Positions 1-6,819 of a stretch of 9,948 bases of DNA are shown here, in pieces. Each line of letters opens with the position of its first letter. The first letter of the stretch is position 1. Position numbers and translations under genes: made by a program. Under the pieces are notes generated by a model, which was not told the DNA's origin, did no database searches, and saw only the letters and a list, made by a program, of their open reading frames with translations. This DNA comes from Bdellovibrionales bacterium RBG_16_40_8 (GTDB taxonomy: Bacteria; Bdellovibrionota; Bdellovibrionia; Bdellovibrionales; UBA1609), in assembly GCA_001769925.1 (NCBI GenBank), contig MEPT01000106.1:6738-16685 (forward strand), read 5' to 3'.

Positions 1-845
1 TTTTCAAGTTTTCTGTGGGCTGAAACAAGCCATATCTCTTCGTACACGCCCTTCAGTGCTCCAATGCGTTGAAGGGTTCCATTTTTGATTAAATTCTCAT
101 TGATCACTTCTGAAAGTGGTGCAAGGCCGATACCTTGTTTTGCAAACAGTATCTGTAGGCTGGTGTCTTGAGTCTCTGCAGTGGGAATAACGAGGATATT
201 TTGGAGCTTAAAATAGTGGTTGAGATCATGTCTTAGTTTACTGTGAACCGTAGGAAGTACGAACGGTTGGTTATTAAGGGATTGTGGAAATGATCGCTTA
301 AGTTTGCGGAATGCTGGGGCACCGAAAATTGCTACCGGCAGCTTTGCCACTGACTTTGAAAACGTCTGCCTTTGCTCTAAAGCTGGCGGCGGATAGTTAG
401 ACAGAATCAGGTCAATTTTATGGTTGTAAAGCTCGCGAAACAACTCGTCGCCCTTGCCCTCAAAAATAGACACTGTGCAAGCAGAAGAGATTTTATAAGC
501 CTCCATCACCAAAGACAGAATTACGCTTTTTGGCACACTATCAAGTGCACCAACTTGTAGGTGGGTTTGGTCGCCAGTCGCCCGATCATGGAGAACTTCA
601 ATCATTTCATCCCCAAGTCTGAAAATTTCATTGGCATAATCAAGAGCGGACTTTCCGGTCTCGGTAAGAATCATTTTTCGATTGCGACGCTCAAAAAGAG
701 GTTTCCCAACCATTTCTTCTAACTGTCTAAGTTGAGTGCTAAGTGTTGGCTGACCCAAGCGTAGCTTTTCAGCGGCTTTCGCAATGCCTCCCTCTAGTGC
801 AATTATTCGAAAATAGTAAAGGTGATGATAATTCAACCACTGCAT
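1..845 (-). CDS. LysR-family transcriptional regulator, NhaR-like (3' end cut by window edge)
   Basis: Reading the minus strand from ATG at 845-843 gives about 281 codons with no stop up to the left edge, so only the last few residues are missing. The N-terminus (MQWLNYHHLYYFRIIALEGG) followed by AAEKL, QPTLSTQLRQLEE and LFERRNRKMILTETG is the winged helix-turn-helix of LysR regulators (residues about 4-63). The opening 'NYHHLYYF' resembles the NhaR branch. The rest has the layout of the periplasmic-binding-protein-like effector domain (about 92-281), including the 'LQILFAKQGIGLAPL' stretch of the second subdomain. An AAGGA Shine-Dalgarno lies seven bases upstream of the ATG. It should be a cytoplasmic DNA-binding tetramer; ligand and targets cannot be told. 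No gene is divergent from it, so autoregulation or a remote target is possible. A decayed paralogue fragment occurs at 6617-6693. Confidence 0.9.
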   Translation of the reverse strand, partial: MQWLNYHHLYYFRIIALEGGIAKAAEKLRLGQPTLSTQLRQLEEMVGKPLFERRNRKMILTETGKSALDYANEIFRLGDEMIEVLHDRATGDQTHLQVGALDSVPKSVILSLVMEAYKISSACTVSIFEGKGDELFRELYNHKIDLILSNYPPPALEQRQTFSKSVAKLPVAIFGAPAFRKLKRSFPQSLNNQPFVLPTVHSKLRHDLNHYFKLQNILVIPTAETQDTSLQILFAKQGIGLAPLSEVINENLIKNGTLQRIGALKGVYEEIWLVSAHRKLE

Positions 846-868
846 TGTGTTTTCCTTTTGATTCTATG

Positions 869-891
869 ATAGTTTGTTTTTTCTAAACTAT
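869..891. promoter_or_regulatory. Inverted repeat upstream of the LysR gene, candidate operator
   Basis: ATAGTTT (869-875) and AAACTAT (885-891) form a perfect 7-bp inverted repeat with a 9-base T-rich spacer, starting 24 bases upstream of the LysR start codon. The size and dyad symmetry fit a LysR-type binding site that would allow autoregulation. That role is inferred from position only. Confidence 0.35.
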
Positions 892-1052
892 TTAATCGTG
901 GTTATCGTCTTTTAATAAGTATCCGTCAATGCCACACCAATACGAGGTACAATTTTCGGGGTACACGCTGTTTTAGCTTATTGGCTCTAAATATCATAAG
1001 TTGCTAGAATTTCAGCACCCACAGCGAACACATACAATTTTTTTACATTACA

Positions 1053-1502
1053 TTATTGGATATATATACATTCTTCAGGATCGGTAGGTGCGCTTTCACC
1101 TGCACTATTTACGGCTGTTACGACAAAACAATAACGGGCGCCCGAATTAAGCCCACTAACAACATATGGAAGTTCTTGAATACTTATATTAGGTTTTTTA
1201 GTGATCCCGTCATTAGTAGCAATGCGCTCTGTTATTCTCATCCCAGTACCGTAATAAACATTATACCTGAGATCATCGGTTAATTGGTTGCCCTTTTCAT
1301 CTTCGGTTGGAGCCGTCCACGTTAGAGTTGCACTATTTGGCGTGTTACTACTTTGATCACCCCCGCCTAGCGAAGCTTTAACGCCATTTGCATCAAATTT
1401 GCCCCCGCAATTTTCATAAGTGACGATCAAGCCCATCATCACCGAAAATATCAAAATAAGTTTAGAATAATAACTAGTCTTAGAGAATATTATTTTTTTC
1501 AC
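1053..1502 (-). CDS. Small secreted fibronectin type III protein, probable lipoprotein
   Basis: 149 residues from a GTG start (1502-1500) preceded by a G5 Shine-Dalgarno about eight bases upstream. Lys-rich residues 1-14 and a hydrophobic stretch (15-29) form an export signal ending in TYENCGG with Cys32. The box is not a canonical lipobox, but an Asn-Cys-Gly-Gly exit is a style I associate with Bdellovibrio-type envelope proteins, so lipidation at Cys32 is plausible. A low-complexity Gly/Ser/Asn linker (about 33-56) leads into one fibronectin type III domain (57-149), recognised by TLTWTAPTED, RYNVYYG, the LNSGARYCFVVTAVNSAGES strand pair and the closing PTDPEE. Such domains usually mediate protein binding; no catalytic motif is present. 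It would act in the periplasm or on the surface. It is a single gene between the LysR gene and the divergent TolC-like gene. Confidence 0.75.
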   Translation of the reverse strand: MKKIIFSKTSYYSKLILIFSVMMGLIVTYENCGGKFDANGVKASLGGGDQSSNTPNSATLTWTAPTEDEKGNQLTDDLRYNVYYGTGMRITERIATNDGITKKPNISIQELPYVVSGLNSGARYCFVVTAVNSAGESAPTDPEECIYIQ

Positions 1503-1758
1503 GTACTAGCCCCCATAGTTTTTATACGTCTACATTATTTAATTCTATATCAAATTTTAGATTTTACAAAACTCCAAGTGAGAAGGTCTCTTTATGATAC
1601 GTATTATACCGGCACGAAACTTGCTGTAAAATGCCCCGTTACCACCTTAAAGCCGTTAGTGGGTGTAGGCCCTAGTATCTAAGAGCCAATAGAGGAAATT
1701 AGTAGGCTTTAGAGACAAAATTGAGCTGCATGTATAAATATTTGACGTTGGGAGTAAA

Positions 1759-3081
1759 ATGAAAAAAAACACCGTAACTCTAATAGTTTCTATACTTTTT
1801 ATTAGCCTGCAAACCCTAGCTCAATCGATAAATCAAGCAATTAGCTTTCAAGATTCACTACGCATCGCTCTTGAAAAAAATCCTAAGCCAAAATCAAAAG
1901 ACATTCAAATTCTTGCCTTAAAAGATCGTACCACTGCCGCATGGCTTGGATTTTTGCCTACGTTTAGTGAAAGTTGCGACTACACGCAAGACAAAAGCAC
2001 CACCCGAGTTTTAGGCATACCTTCAAGAACTAGCGACATAGCTACAGGTTGTTCGACATCAATAGATTTAAATATCTTTAAAGGCGGCAGAGGTTATTAC
2101 GAAGCCAAAACTGCAGAAGCAAGACAAAAAGCAATGGCCGCAATTTTCAATTCAACAAACCCACTTGTTGAAAATTCAAAAGGCGCTCTAGCGACCTTAC
2201 TACTAAATACCTACACCGCTATTATTATGAATCAAGATACTTTAGAGCTACTAGATTCTATTACAGATATTCTAAATAGAGCCCTTGCTGCAACATCTGA
2301 CCCAGACGATATTAATGCCTACAAGGCCTTTATGGCTACAGTAGCAATACAAAAACAAAATGCCTTAAACAAAATTACTCTTTCTAAAGAAGACTATCTG
2401 TTTGAAGTCACACAAGTGGCCCCTGATCGCCTTGACTCATTTGATGATTTTATCAATAGCTTTCAAATACCAGTAACCCCAGAAGAAGCTCTAGCCCAGG
2501 CAAAGTTAAGTAGCCCTGATCTCAAGCGAAGAGTTTACGAATTACAACAAGCTGATTATGCAACTAAGATTGCTTGGTCTCAAGCTTACATGCCAACTAT
2601 TGACGTGTATTATTCAAATTATTTTTCAAATGACATTGATAGACTCGACTCTAACAATAATTATAATTATCACAATCAATCTGCTGGCATTAGCCTTAGC
2701 TGGATTTTTTCTTTTCAGAAAAAAAATAATTTAAGTGCTGCAAGAAAAGAATTGCAGTCAGCTCAACTTGAACAGCTAGCAGTCATTGACGACTTAAAAC
2801 ATAATATTAAAAAAACTTATATGAATTATGAAGCTACTAGTTCTGTTCTAGAAAAGTACCGACAAAAATATGAAATGGCTAAAGATCAAGCTTATAGTGA
2901 TATTGAAAGACTTGAATCAAAAAATCCGATTTCGCGCACAGATTTAATTAATGACCTAAATGATTATTCTAATGCAGGATCAAATTTAATTTATGCAAAA
3001 CAAGGTGTAGTAATACTAAAATTTACCGTTCAACAAGTTACTGGCACTCTTTTTACAAACGTCGGCGTTGCTGTAGAATAG
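1759..3081 (+). CDS. TolC-like outer membrane efflux/secretion factor
   Basis: 440 residues. Residues 1-21 are a signal peptide ending near TLAQS. Two homologous halves typical of the outer-membrane efflux protein (OEP) family follow: the first begins at SFQDSLRIALEKNP (29-42) and has GFLPTF before its first beta strands; the second begins at TPEEALAQAKLSSP (240-253) and has AYMPTIDVYYSN (276-287). Each half should give long periplasmic helices (about 112-220 and 325-425) and beta strands of a trimeric outer-membrane barrel, forming the exit duct for drug efflux or type I secretion. Cys73 and Cys98 could pair. A GGGAG Shine-Dalgarno at 1750-1754 fixes the ATG. No membrane-fusion or inner-membrane pump gene lies nearby, so it is an orphan here. 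Its last 29 bases overlap the convergent gene at 3053-3793. Confidence 0.85.
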   Translation: MKKNTVTLIVSILFISLQTLAQSINQAISFQDSLRIALEKNPKPKSKDIQILALKDRTTAAWLGFLPTFSESCDYTQDKSTTRVLGIPSRTSDIATGCSTSIDLNIFKGGRGYYEAKTAEARQKAMAAIFNSTNPLVENSKGALATLLLNTYTAIIMNQDTLELLDSITDILNRALAATSDPDDINAYKAFMATVAIQKQNALNKITLSKEDYLFEVTQVAPDRLDSFDDFINSFQIPVTPEEALAQAKLSSPDLKRRVYELQQADYATKIAWSQAYMPTIDVYYSNYFSNDIDRLDSNNNYNYHNQSAGISLSWIFSFQKKNNLSAARKELQSAQLEQLAVIDDLKHNIKKTYMNYEATSSVLEKYRQKYEMAKDQAYSDIERLESKNPISRTDLINDLNDYSNAGSNLIYAKQGVVILKFTVQQVTGTLFTNVGVAVE

Positions 3082-3793
3082 ATGCTGCCTTGTCAGCTAT
3101 CATGGGTACATCTGATGCCAAACCTGCATTTAAAACTTCATCGACCTTTTGCAGCATCTGCGAATTAATTTTAGAAAAGTTAGGCCCATTGAGCCAGGTC
3201 TCTATTCTATTAAGCACCACAATTTGCGGGTAATTCATAGTCAAATCGTCAACACTGCCCAAATGAGAATCCTCTTTATTAGGGCTTGTTTGTTTGCAAT
3301 CGGCAAGACTTAAACACGGGCTTTCTTTTAAGACCGACTGCAAAAACTCAAGATCACTTAGGCTAGTAATATCTCTAGCTACAAGAAAAACTATGGTGCC
3401 GCGACCATTGCGATCTTCTTCAGATATTTTTTTATATTGAGACGTCAAGGCAAGCTTCATTTCAGCAGATAAATTATTAAATTCGGTATCTAACCGAGGG
3501 TCGTTATCATTTTTTGAATTAATAATTTCTTCAAGTAACTGAAGCTTTTGTTTGATCGCCAAATTTACATTATTTGAAGTTTTGTCCGCTTCAATGCCTG
3601 TTATCAAATTCGGTTTGGTAGCTTCTATCTTTTCTGTCTGCTCATTAACAACTCTTGCAATATGACTATTTGATTCTTGTGGCAAAGTCTTGTTTGCGGT
3701 GGTCTGCTGTATGGTGGTCAGCGACCGCGACCACCACCAAAAAACAGCTAATATTAGAATAAGTGGCAAAGATACAAGAGCGAACCTCTTCAC
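3053..3793 (-). CDS. Membrane-anchored protein of unknown function, coupled to the upstream metalloprotease gene
   Basis: 246 residues that I do not recognise as a named family. Residues 5-21 are a single hydrophobic segment ending in a Trp cluster and Arg, so the protein is probably anchored in the inner membrane with the rest in the periplasm. The region about 25-80 is polar and probably disordered. The remainder looks helical, with a more ordered core around RNGRGTIVFLVARD (128-141) and a Cys pair (160, 166) that could form a disulfide. The C-terminus (210-245) resembles a helical-repeat end (LQKVDEVLNAGLAS...KAASILQQR). The ATG overlaps the end of the upstream gene by four bases (3790-3793), so the two are translated together and probably work on the same process. 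The 3' end overlaps the convergent TolC-like gene by 29 bases. Confidence 0.75.
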   Translation of the reverse strand: MKRFALVSLPLILILAVFWWWSRSLTTIQQTTANKTLPQESNSHIARVVNEQTEKIEATKPNLITGIEADKTSNNVNLAIKQKLQLLEEIINSKNDNDPRLDTEFNNLSAEMKLALTSQYKKISEEDRNGRGTIVFLVARDITSLSDLEFLQSVLKESPCLSLADCKQTSPNKEDSHLGSVDDLTMNYPQIVVLNRIETWLNGPNFSKINSQMLQKVDEVLNAGLASDVPMIADKAASILQQRRRL

Positions 3794-4515
3794 AAAATTA
3801 GCTTACCGCCATATAAATCGCGATGCATTTGCTCTTTCGCATTGGTATCAATTATGCGCTTATATTGATCATCACCGTAAATACCAGCGTCCATTTTAAC
3901 TTTCTCATTACAATTTTCACAAAACTTTGAAATATTTTTTATCATAATAGTTGATGAGCCATATGAACCAAATGGAGTCACGTCACAAGCTGGCTCACCA
4001 GCAAGCCTTACTCCTGTCCAAACGCTCTTCATATCACTACCATCTGCGTCTTTAAATGGTATCGGGCAGCTAGCGTGTCCCCAGTTTCTGTTTTCGTACT
4101 CGGTATGTCTTGATTCGTGAAAAACTACCATAAGCCTAGCTATAGCCGGGTGACTAAATCTAATATAATTATTGGTAATAAACATCTTGTTCGGAATCAT
4201 CGGGTACACGCACGCAACAGCGTTTGGGCTGCCACAACTATCGATACCTATTGAGGCAATTCGCTCATCAAAAAAATTCTTATATGTAGCACCAGTCAAT
4301 TGACCAAAAATTTGCTGATGGAGTGGAGTTTGCTCACTCCCCTGTATGGTTGTTACAAAATCGAGATCTTGCACCATTTGTGCCTGAACATCATGCGGCA
4401 CTCCTTTATCAAAATCATACGCAAATACATGGCTACATATCATCAATGATAAGACCACGCTTAATGTTGAAAATAATTTTATTATGTTAATTTTTCTTAA
4501 CGTAACTTTTTGCAT
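3790..4515 (-). CDS. Secreted putative zinc metalloprotease (HExxH, Cys-rich)
   Basis: 241 residues. Basic residues 1-8 and hydrophobic residues 12-30 form a signal peptide with probable cleavage after HVFA (residue 32). VVFHESRHTE (130-139) contains a clear HExxH zinc motif, with His133 and His137 as ligands and Glu134 as general base. A third ligand could be Glu174 in GEPACD. Six further cysteines fall as spaced pairs (94/102, 150/177, 199/202), as expected for an oxidising extracytoplasmic space. I cannot assign a numbered peptidase family and the substrate is unknown. The combination fits secreted Bdellovibrionota proteins, which is inference. A six-G Shine-Dalgarno (4520-4525) lies in a hairpin loop at the start codon. 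The gene overlaps the downstream membrane-protein gene by four bases. Confidence 0.8.
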   Translation of the reverse strand: MQKVTLRKINIIKLFSTLSVVLSLMICSHVFAYDFDKGVPHDVQAQMVQDLDFVTTIQGSEQTPLHQQIFGQLTGATYKNFFDERIASIGIDSCGSPNAVACVYPMIPNKMFITNNYIRFSHPAIARLMVVFHESRHTEYENRNWGHASCPIPFKDADGSDMKSVWTGVRLAGEPACDVTPFGSYGSSTIMIKNISKFCENCNEKVKMDAGIYGDDQYKRIIDTNAKEQMHRDLYGGKLIL

Positions 4516-4538
4516 GAATCCCCCCTTGCAAAAGTTAC
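4502..4538 (-). promoter_or_regulatory. Hairpin presenting the Shine-Dalgarno and start codon of the metalloprotease gene
   Basis: On the minus-strand transcript, GTAACTTTTGCA (4538-4527) can pair with TGCAAAAAGTTAC (4514-4502) as a 12-bp stem with one bulged A. The 12-base loop holds GGGGGG (the ribosome site) and ends with the A of the ATG; the U and G of the start codon sit in the stem. Such an arrangement is expected to modulate initiation (protein operator, temperature or processing control). The mechanism is inference; the pairing is visible directly. Confidence 0.6.
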
Positions 4539-4618
4539 ATTAAAGCGAGGAGTAGATTAGAAGATCAAATTTAAAATAAATTGATTCGCCGCAAAACAGC
4601 ATTGATTTGGTTTAATGC

Positions 4619-4684
4619 AAAAAAAAAGCTGGTGACGCACCGAGCGCGCCAGGCGTACCAGGCACACACGACGACTCCACCAGC
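4619..4684 (-). terminator. Probable intrinsic terminator of the minus-strand structured RNA
   Basis: Read on the minus strand, GCTGGTG (4684-4678) pairs with CACCAGC (4634-4628) and is followed at once by nine T residues (4627-4619). The 43-base interior is GC-rich and can fold further (for example GGTG/CACC at 4631-4641). The long loop is unusual for a terminator, but the stem plus T tract marks the 3' end and orientation of the RNA region. Confidence 0.55.
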
Positions 4685-5390
4685 CAGTTTCTAGGTTGGC
4701 ATTTCAGAAAGGGCTTTCCTTCTCTATTTTCTGCTTAAGCCTCTTGCTCCGAACATACACAGAAAACATTAACGTTGTCCCCAACCTTCGAGCCTTGAGC
4801 TTTCAACCTCAATGCCCCGCCATCATACCCCAGAGGCCCTCGCTCCTGATAGAAGCTTGTCGACCTCATTTGCCCCACTTACTGGCTTGGTGATTGGTTT
4901 CATCAACACCATCAGCAGTTGCCAGCTGACAGCGTCAACTTATCCAACCACTTTTGCTAGCGCCGGAGGACGCTACCGACCCGCAAGTGGTTCCGTGCCC
5001 ATATCACAACTCATTTTCGACATGTCGCCCTCCCACCCTTTGAAGACGCTGCTGACCGCGAATATCCAGTGCTTCGCCAGCAGTAATAGTCTTCGCCAAT
5101 GTTCAGTGGCTCGACCATCTTCACTAGCCTCACGTCGCTCGTTCTGAACGCTCATAGGCCAGCGGGTTTTCGAGGTTCGCTTTCACTACGACCTGCCGAA
5201 TTGCCAAACACCTGACACGAACCCTTCAGGCATTTTGTCGATCAGCCTATCGCGTAAGCATCACCACCCACGCGATTGATCCAGGCTAAAGCAGCAACCG
5301 GACAATTCTGCTTGCGGGACTCACACCCGCTTAAGTTCTGACTAGCATCGCCGCTAATGAACATGAAAAGACTCTAGCAGGGTATTCGAA
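4619..5390 (-). ncRNA. Large structured RNA, about 770 nt; possibly group II intron-derived
   Basis: No frame here encodes a believable protein, and the stretch is visibly more GC-rich than the genes around it. Many perfect inverted repeats nest: a three-step hairpin at 5042-5094 (GAAGAC/GTCTTC, CTGCTG/CAGCAG, GCGAA/TTCGC), GATCA/TGATC enclosing ATCGCGT/ACGCGAT at 5240-5281, AACCACTT/AAGTGGTT (4946-4953 with 4985-4992) enclosing TAGCG/CGCTA, CTGGC/GCCAG at 4882-4925, CCTGA/TCAGG at 5211-5230 and GCGGG/CCCGC at 5314-5330. The T tract at 4619-4627 implies minus-strand transcription. The minus-strand text near 5330 (GCGGGTGTGAGTCCCGC) and 5185 (AGTGAAAGCGAACC) resembles domain I of group II introns. 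However, I find no GUGYG 5' end, no domain V and no reverse transcriptase, so another large ornate RNA is equally possible. The 5' boundary is approximate. Confidence 0.55.
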
Positions 5391-5392
5391 GA

Positions 5393-5497
5393 ATGTATTT
5401 ACGACCTCCACATAAATATAATAAATTTTGGCAACAAGCGAAAAAATCAAAGAGAAAAAGTCTTGAAAGTGCAAAGGCAATACCTGATGATACTTAG
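5393..5497 (+). CDS. Possible 34-residue basic leader peptide upstream of the MscS gene
   Basis: ATG at 5393 to TAG at 5495-5497 encodes 34 residues rich in Lys and Arg (AKKSKRKS in the centre). It ends nine bases before the MscS start codon, so it could be a small gene, a leader or the tail of something displaced by the neighbouring RNA element. An in-frame stop at 5375 closes it upstream and no good Shine-Dalgarno precedes it. Its codon use is AT-rich like the MscS gene and unlike the RNA region, which is the only positive argument. Confidence 0.2.
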   Translation: MYLRPPHKYNKFWQQAKKSKRKSLESAKAIPDDT

Positions 5498-5506
5498 TGA
5501 AAACAT

Positions 5507-6610
5507 ATGGATAACTTCAGGGCCGATCTTCAAGATTTATTATTTAAAATAACAGAACTACTTAAAAACGGAGGGTTTTGGGGCTGGGTTTCTGTATTTG
5601 TGCTCTCACTTTTTCTTACAGTCATTATAAAAGGCTCATTAAAATTTTTGGTTTATAGGTTACAAAAATTAACATTTCTTAACGGCATCATTTGGCATGG
5701 CCTCATTGTTCAGGCTCTCAGCAAAACAAAAAGCTCTGTGGTTTTTTTGTGGATTTTGTACCCACTACTTCACTTCTTACAGCTTAACGAACAATTAAAA
5801 TATGTAGCTTACAATGCTGTTGTCATTGCTACCGTTTTGCAATGTGGCTTTTGGGGATTTTCTTCGATTAACTACTGGAGAGAGCATTTTTTAAACAAAA
5901 AAATGGCAGGTAATGTTTCAGCCTCTGCCGCACTCGGGCTTCTTTATGCGTTTATGCAAGGCATTTTTCTTTTTGTTCTTATTTTGATTGGGCTCAGTAA
6001 CCTCGGGGTAGATGTTGCGGCACTTCTTGCTGGGCTCGGAGTGGGCGGTATCGCCATTGCTCTAGCCGCACAAAATGTTTTAGGCGATCTTTTAGCCTCG
6101 CTTTCAATCGTTTTAGATAAACCATTTGTAGTAAGTGATTATATTGTTGTCGGTTCAGAACAAGGCACCGTTGAACATATCGGCATTAAAACTACACGAG
6201 TAAGAAGTCTTTCCGGCGAGCAATTAGTTTTTTCCAACAAAGATCTTCTCGAAAGTCGTATACATAACTTTAAAAGAATGCGTGAAAGACGAGTCATACA
6301 AAAAATCGGCGTTATCTATTCAACTCCCATAGAAAAATTAGAACAAATACCCATATGGGTAAAAGATATAATCGAAAAATATTCAAAACTTCGTCTAGAT
6401 AGGTGTCATTTTTGTAAATATGGAGATTCATCTCTTGATTTCGAACTCGTTTTTTGGGTTTCAGATCCTGATTACAAAATTTTTATGGATCATCAAGAAA
6501 AACTACTTCTTGATATATTTCGAAAATTCACGCTAGAAAAAATTGAATTTGCCTTTCCGACACAAACTTTGCATATCGAATCTTTACCTGTAACTGCTGC
6601 AACCACATAA
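5507..6610 (+). CDS. MscS-family mechanosensitive ion channel
   Basis: 367 residues. Hydrophobic segments at about 24-42, 77-93, 100-120 and 142-163 precede the pore helix region (169-201), where LLAGLGVGGIAIALAAQNVLGDLLAS is the Gly/Ala-packed MscS signature (here residues 173-198). The cytoplasmic beta domain follows (203-260; DKPFVVSDYIVVG, EQGTVEHIGIKTTRVRS, LVFSNKDLLES, where FSNKDL replaces the usual IPN motif). The alpha/beta C-terminal domain (261-355) ends in EFAFPTQTLHI, matching the 'IPFPTQ' close of the family. It should open under membrane tension and protect against osmotic downshock. An in-frame TGA at 5498-5500 excludes an earlier start; the Shine-Dalgarno is weak. Codon use is clearly AT-rich, unlike the SPFH operon downstream. 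It is monocistronic. Confidence 0.92.
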   Translation: MDNFRADLQDLLFKITELLKNGGFWGWVSVFVLSLFLTVIIKGSLKFLVYRLQKLTFLNGIIWHGLIVQALSKTKSSVVFLWILYPLLHFLQLNEQLKYVAYNAVVIATVLQCGFWGFSSINYWREHFLNKKMAGNVSASAALGLLYAFMQGIFLFVLILIGLSNLGVDVAALLAGLGVGGIAIALAAQNVLGDLLASLSIVLDKPFVVSDYIVVGSEQGTVEHIGIKTTRVRSLSGEQLVFSNKDLLESRIHNFKRMRERRVIQKIGVIYSTPIEKLEQIPIWVKDIIEKYSKLRLDRCHFCKYGDSSLDFELVFWVSDPDYKIFMDHQEKLLLDIFRKFTLEKIEFAFPTQTLHIESLPVTAATT

Positions 6611-6616
6611 GGCATG

Positions 6617-6693
6617 GATACTATTCTGCAAATACTGTTTGTAAAACAAGGCATCGGATTGGAACACTGAAAGGTGTGTACGAGGAGATACTG
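6617..6693 (+). pseudogene. Remnant of a second LysR-family gene (effector-domain fragment)
   Basis: Seven bases after the MscS stop, the plus strand reads DTILQILFVKQGIG and then, in another frame, IGTLKGVYEEI. These match two stretches of the LysR gene at the left edge (DTSLQILFAKQGIG and IGALKGVYEEI; minus-strand positions about 167-121 and 65-33). By eye, DNA agreement is about 33 of 41 and 29 of 33 bases. Relative to that gene, 61 bases are missing between the blocks, between short repeats ATCGG and ATTGG, which breaks the frame. No helix-turn-helix coding is left nearby. It is a scar of a lost paralogue and makes no product. Confidence 0.75.
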
Positions 6694-6819
6694 ATTAAGA
6701 CCTTCACGCTATATTAATGTTCGATTAAAACAAACTAGATCGTCTTAATTATCTAATTTTATGAGGTTATAAAATAAGATACACTGACACATTAATAACA
6801 AAAAACCAGGGAGTACAGA

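Noticed and set aside
1503..1758. Divergent promoter region between the Fn3 and TolC-like genes
   Set aside because: It must contain promoters, but I could not pick -35/-10 pairs with good spacing; apart from a small ATACGTAT palindrome nothing stands out.
4696..5155. Open frames of 60-111 codons on both strands inside the GC-rich region
   Set aside because: They have low-complexity, Pro/Ser/Arg-rich products without domains, no ribosome sites, and they overlap the nested inverted repeats; they are by-products of the structured RNA.
4619..5390. A complete group II intron
   Set aside because: No domain V hairpin, no domain VI branch site, no GUGYG 5' end and no reverse transcriptase are visible within the window, so at most a 5' derivative remains.
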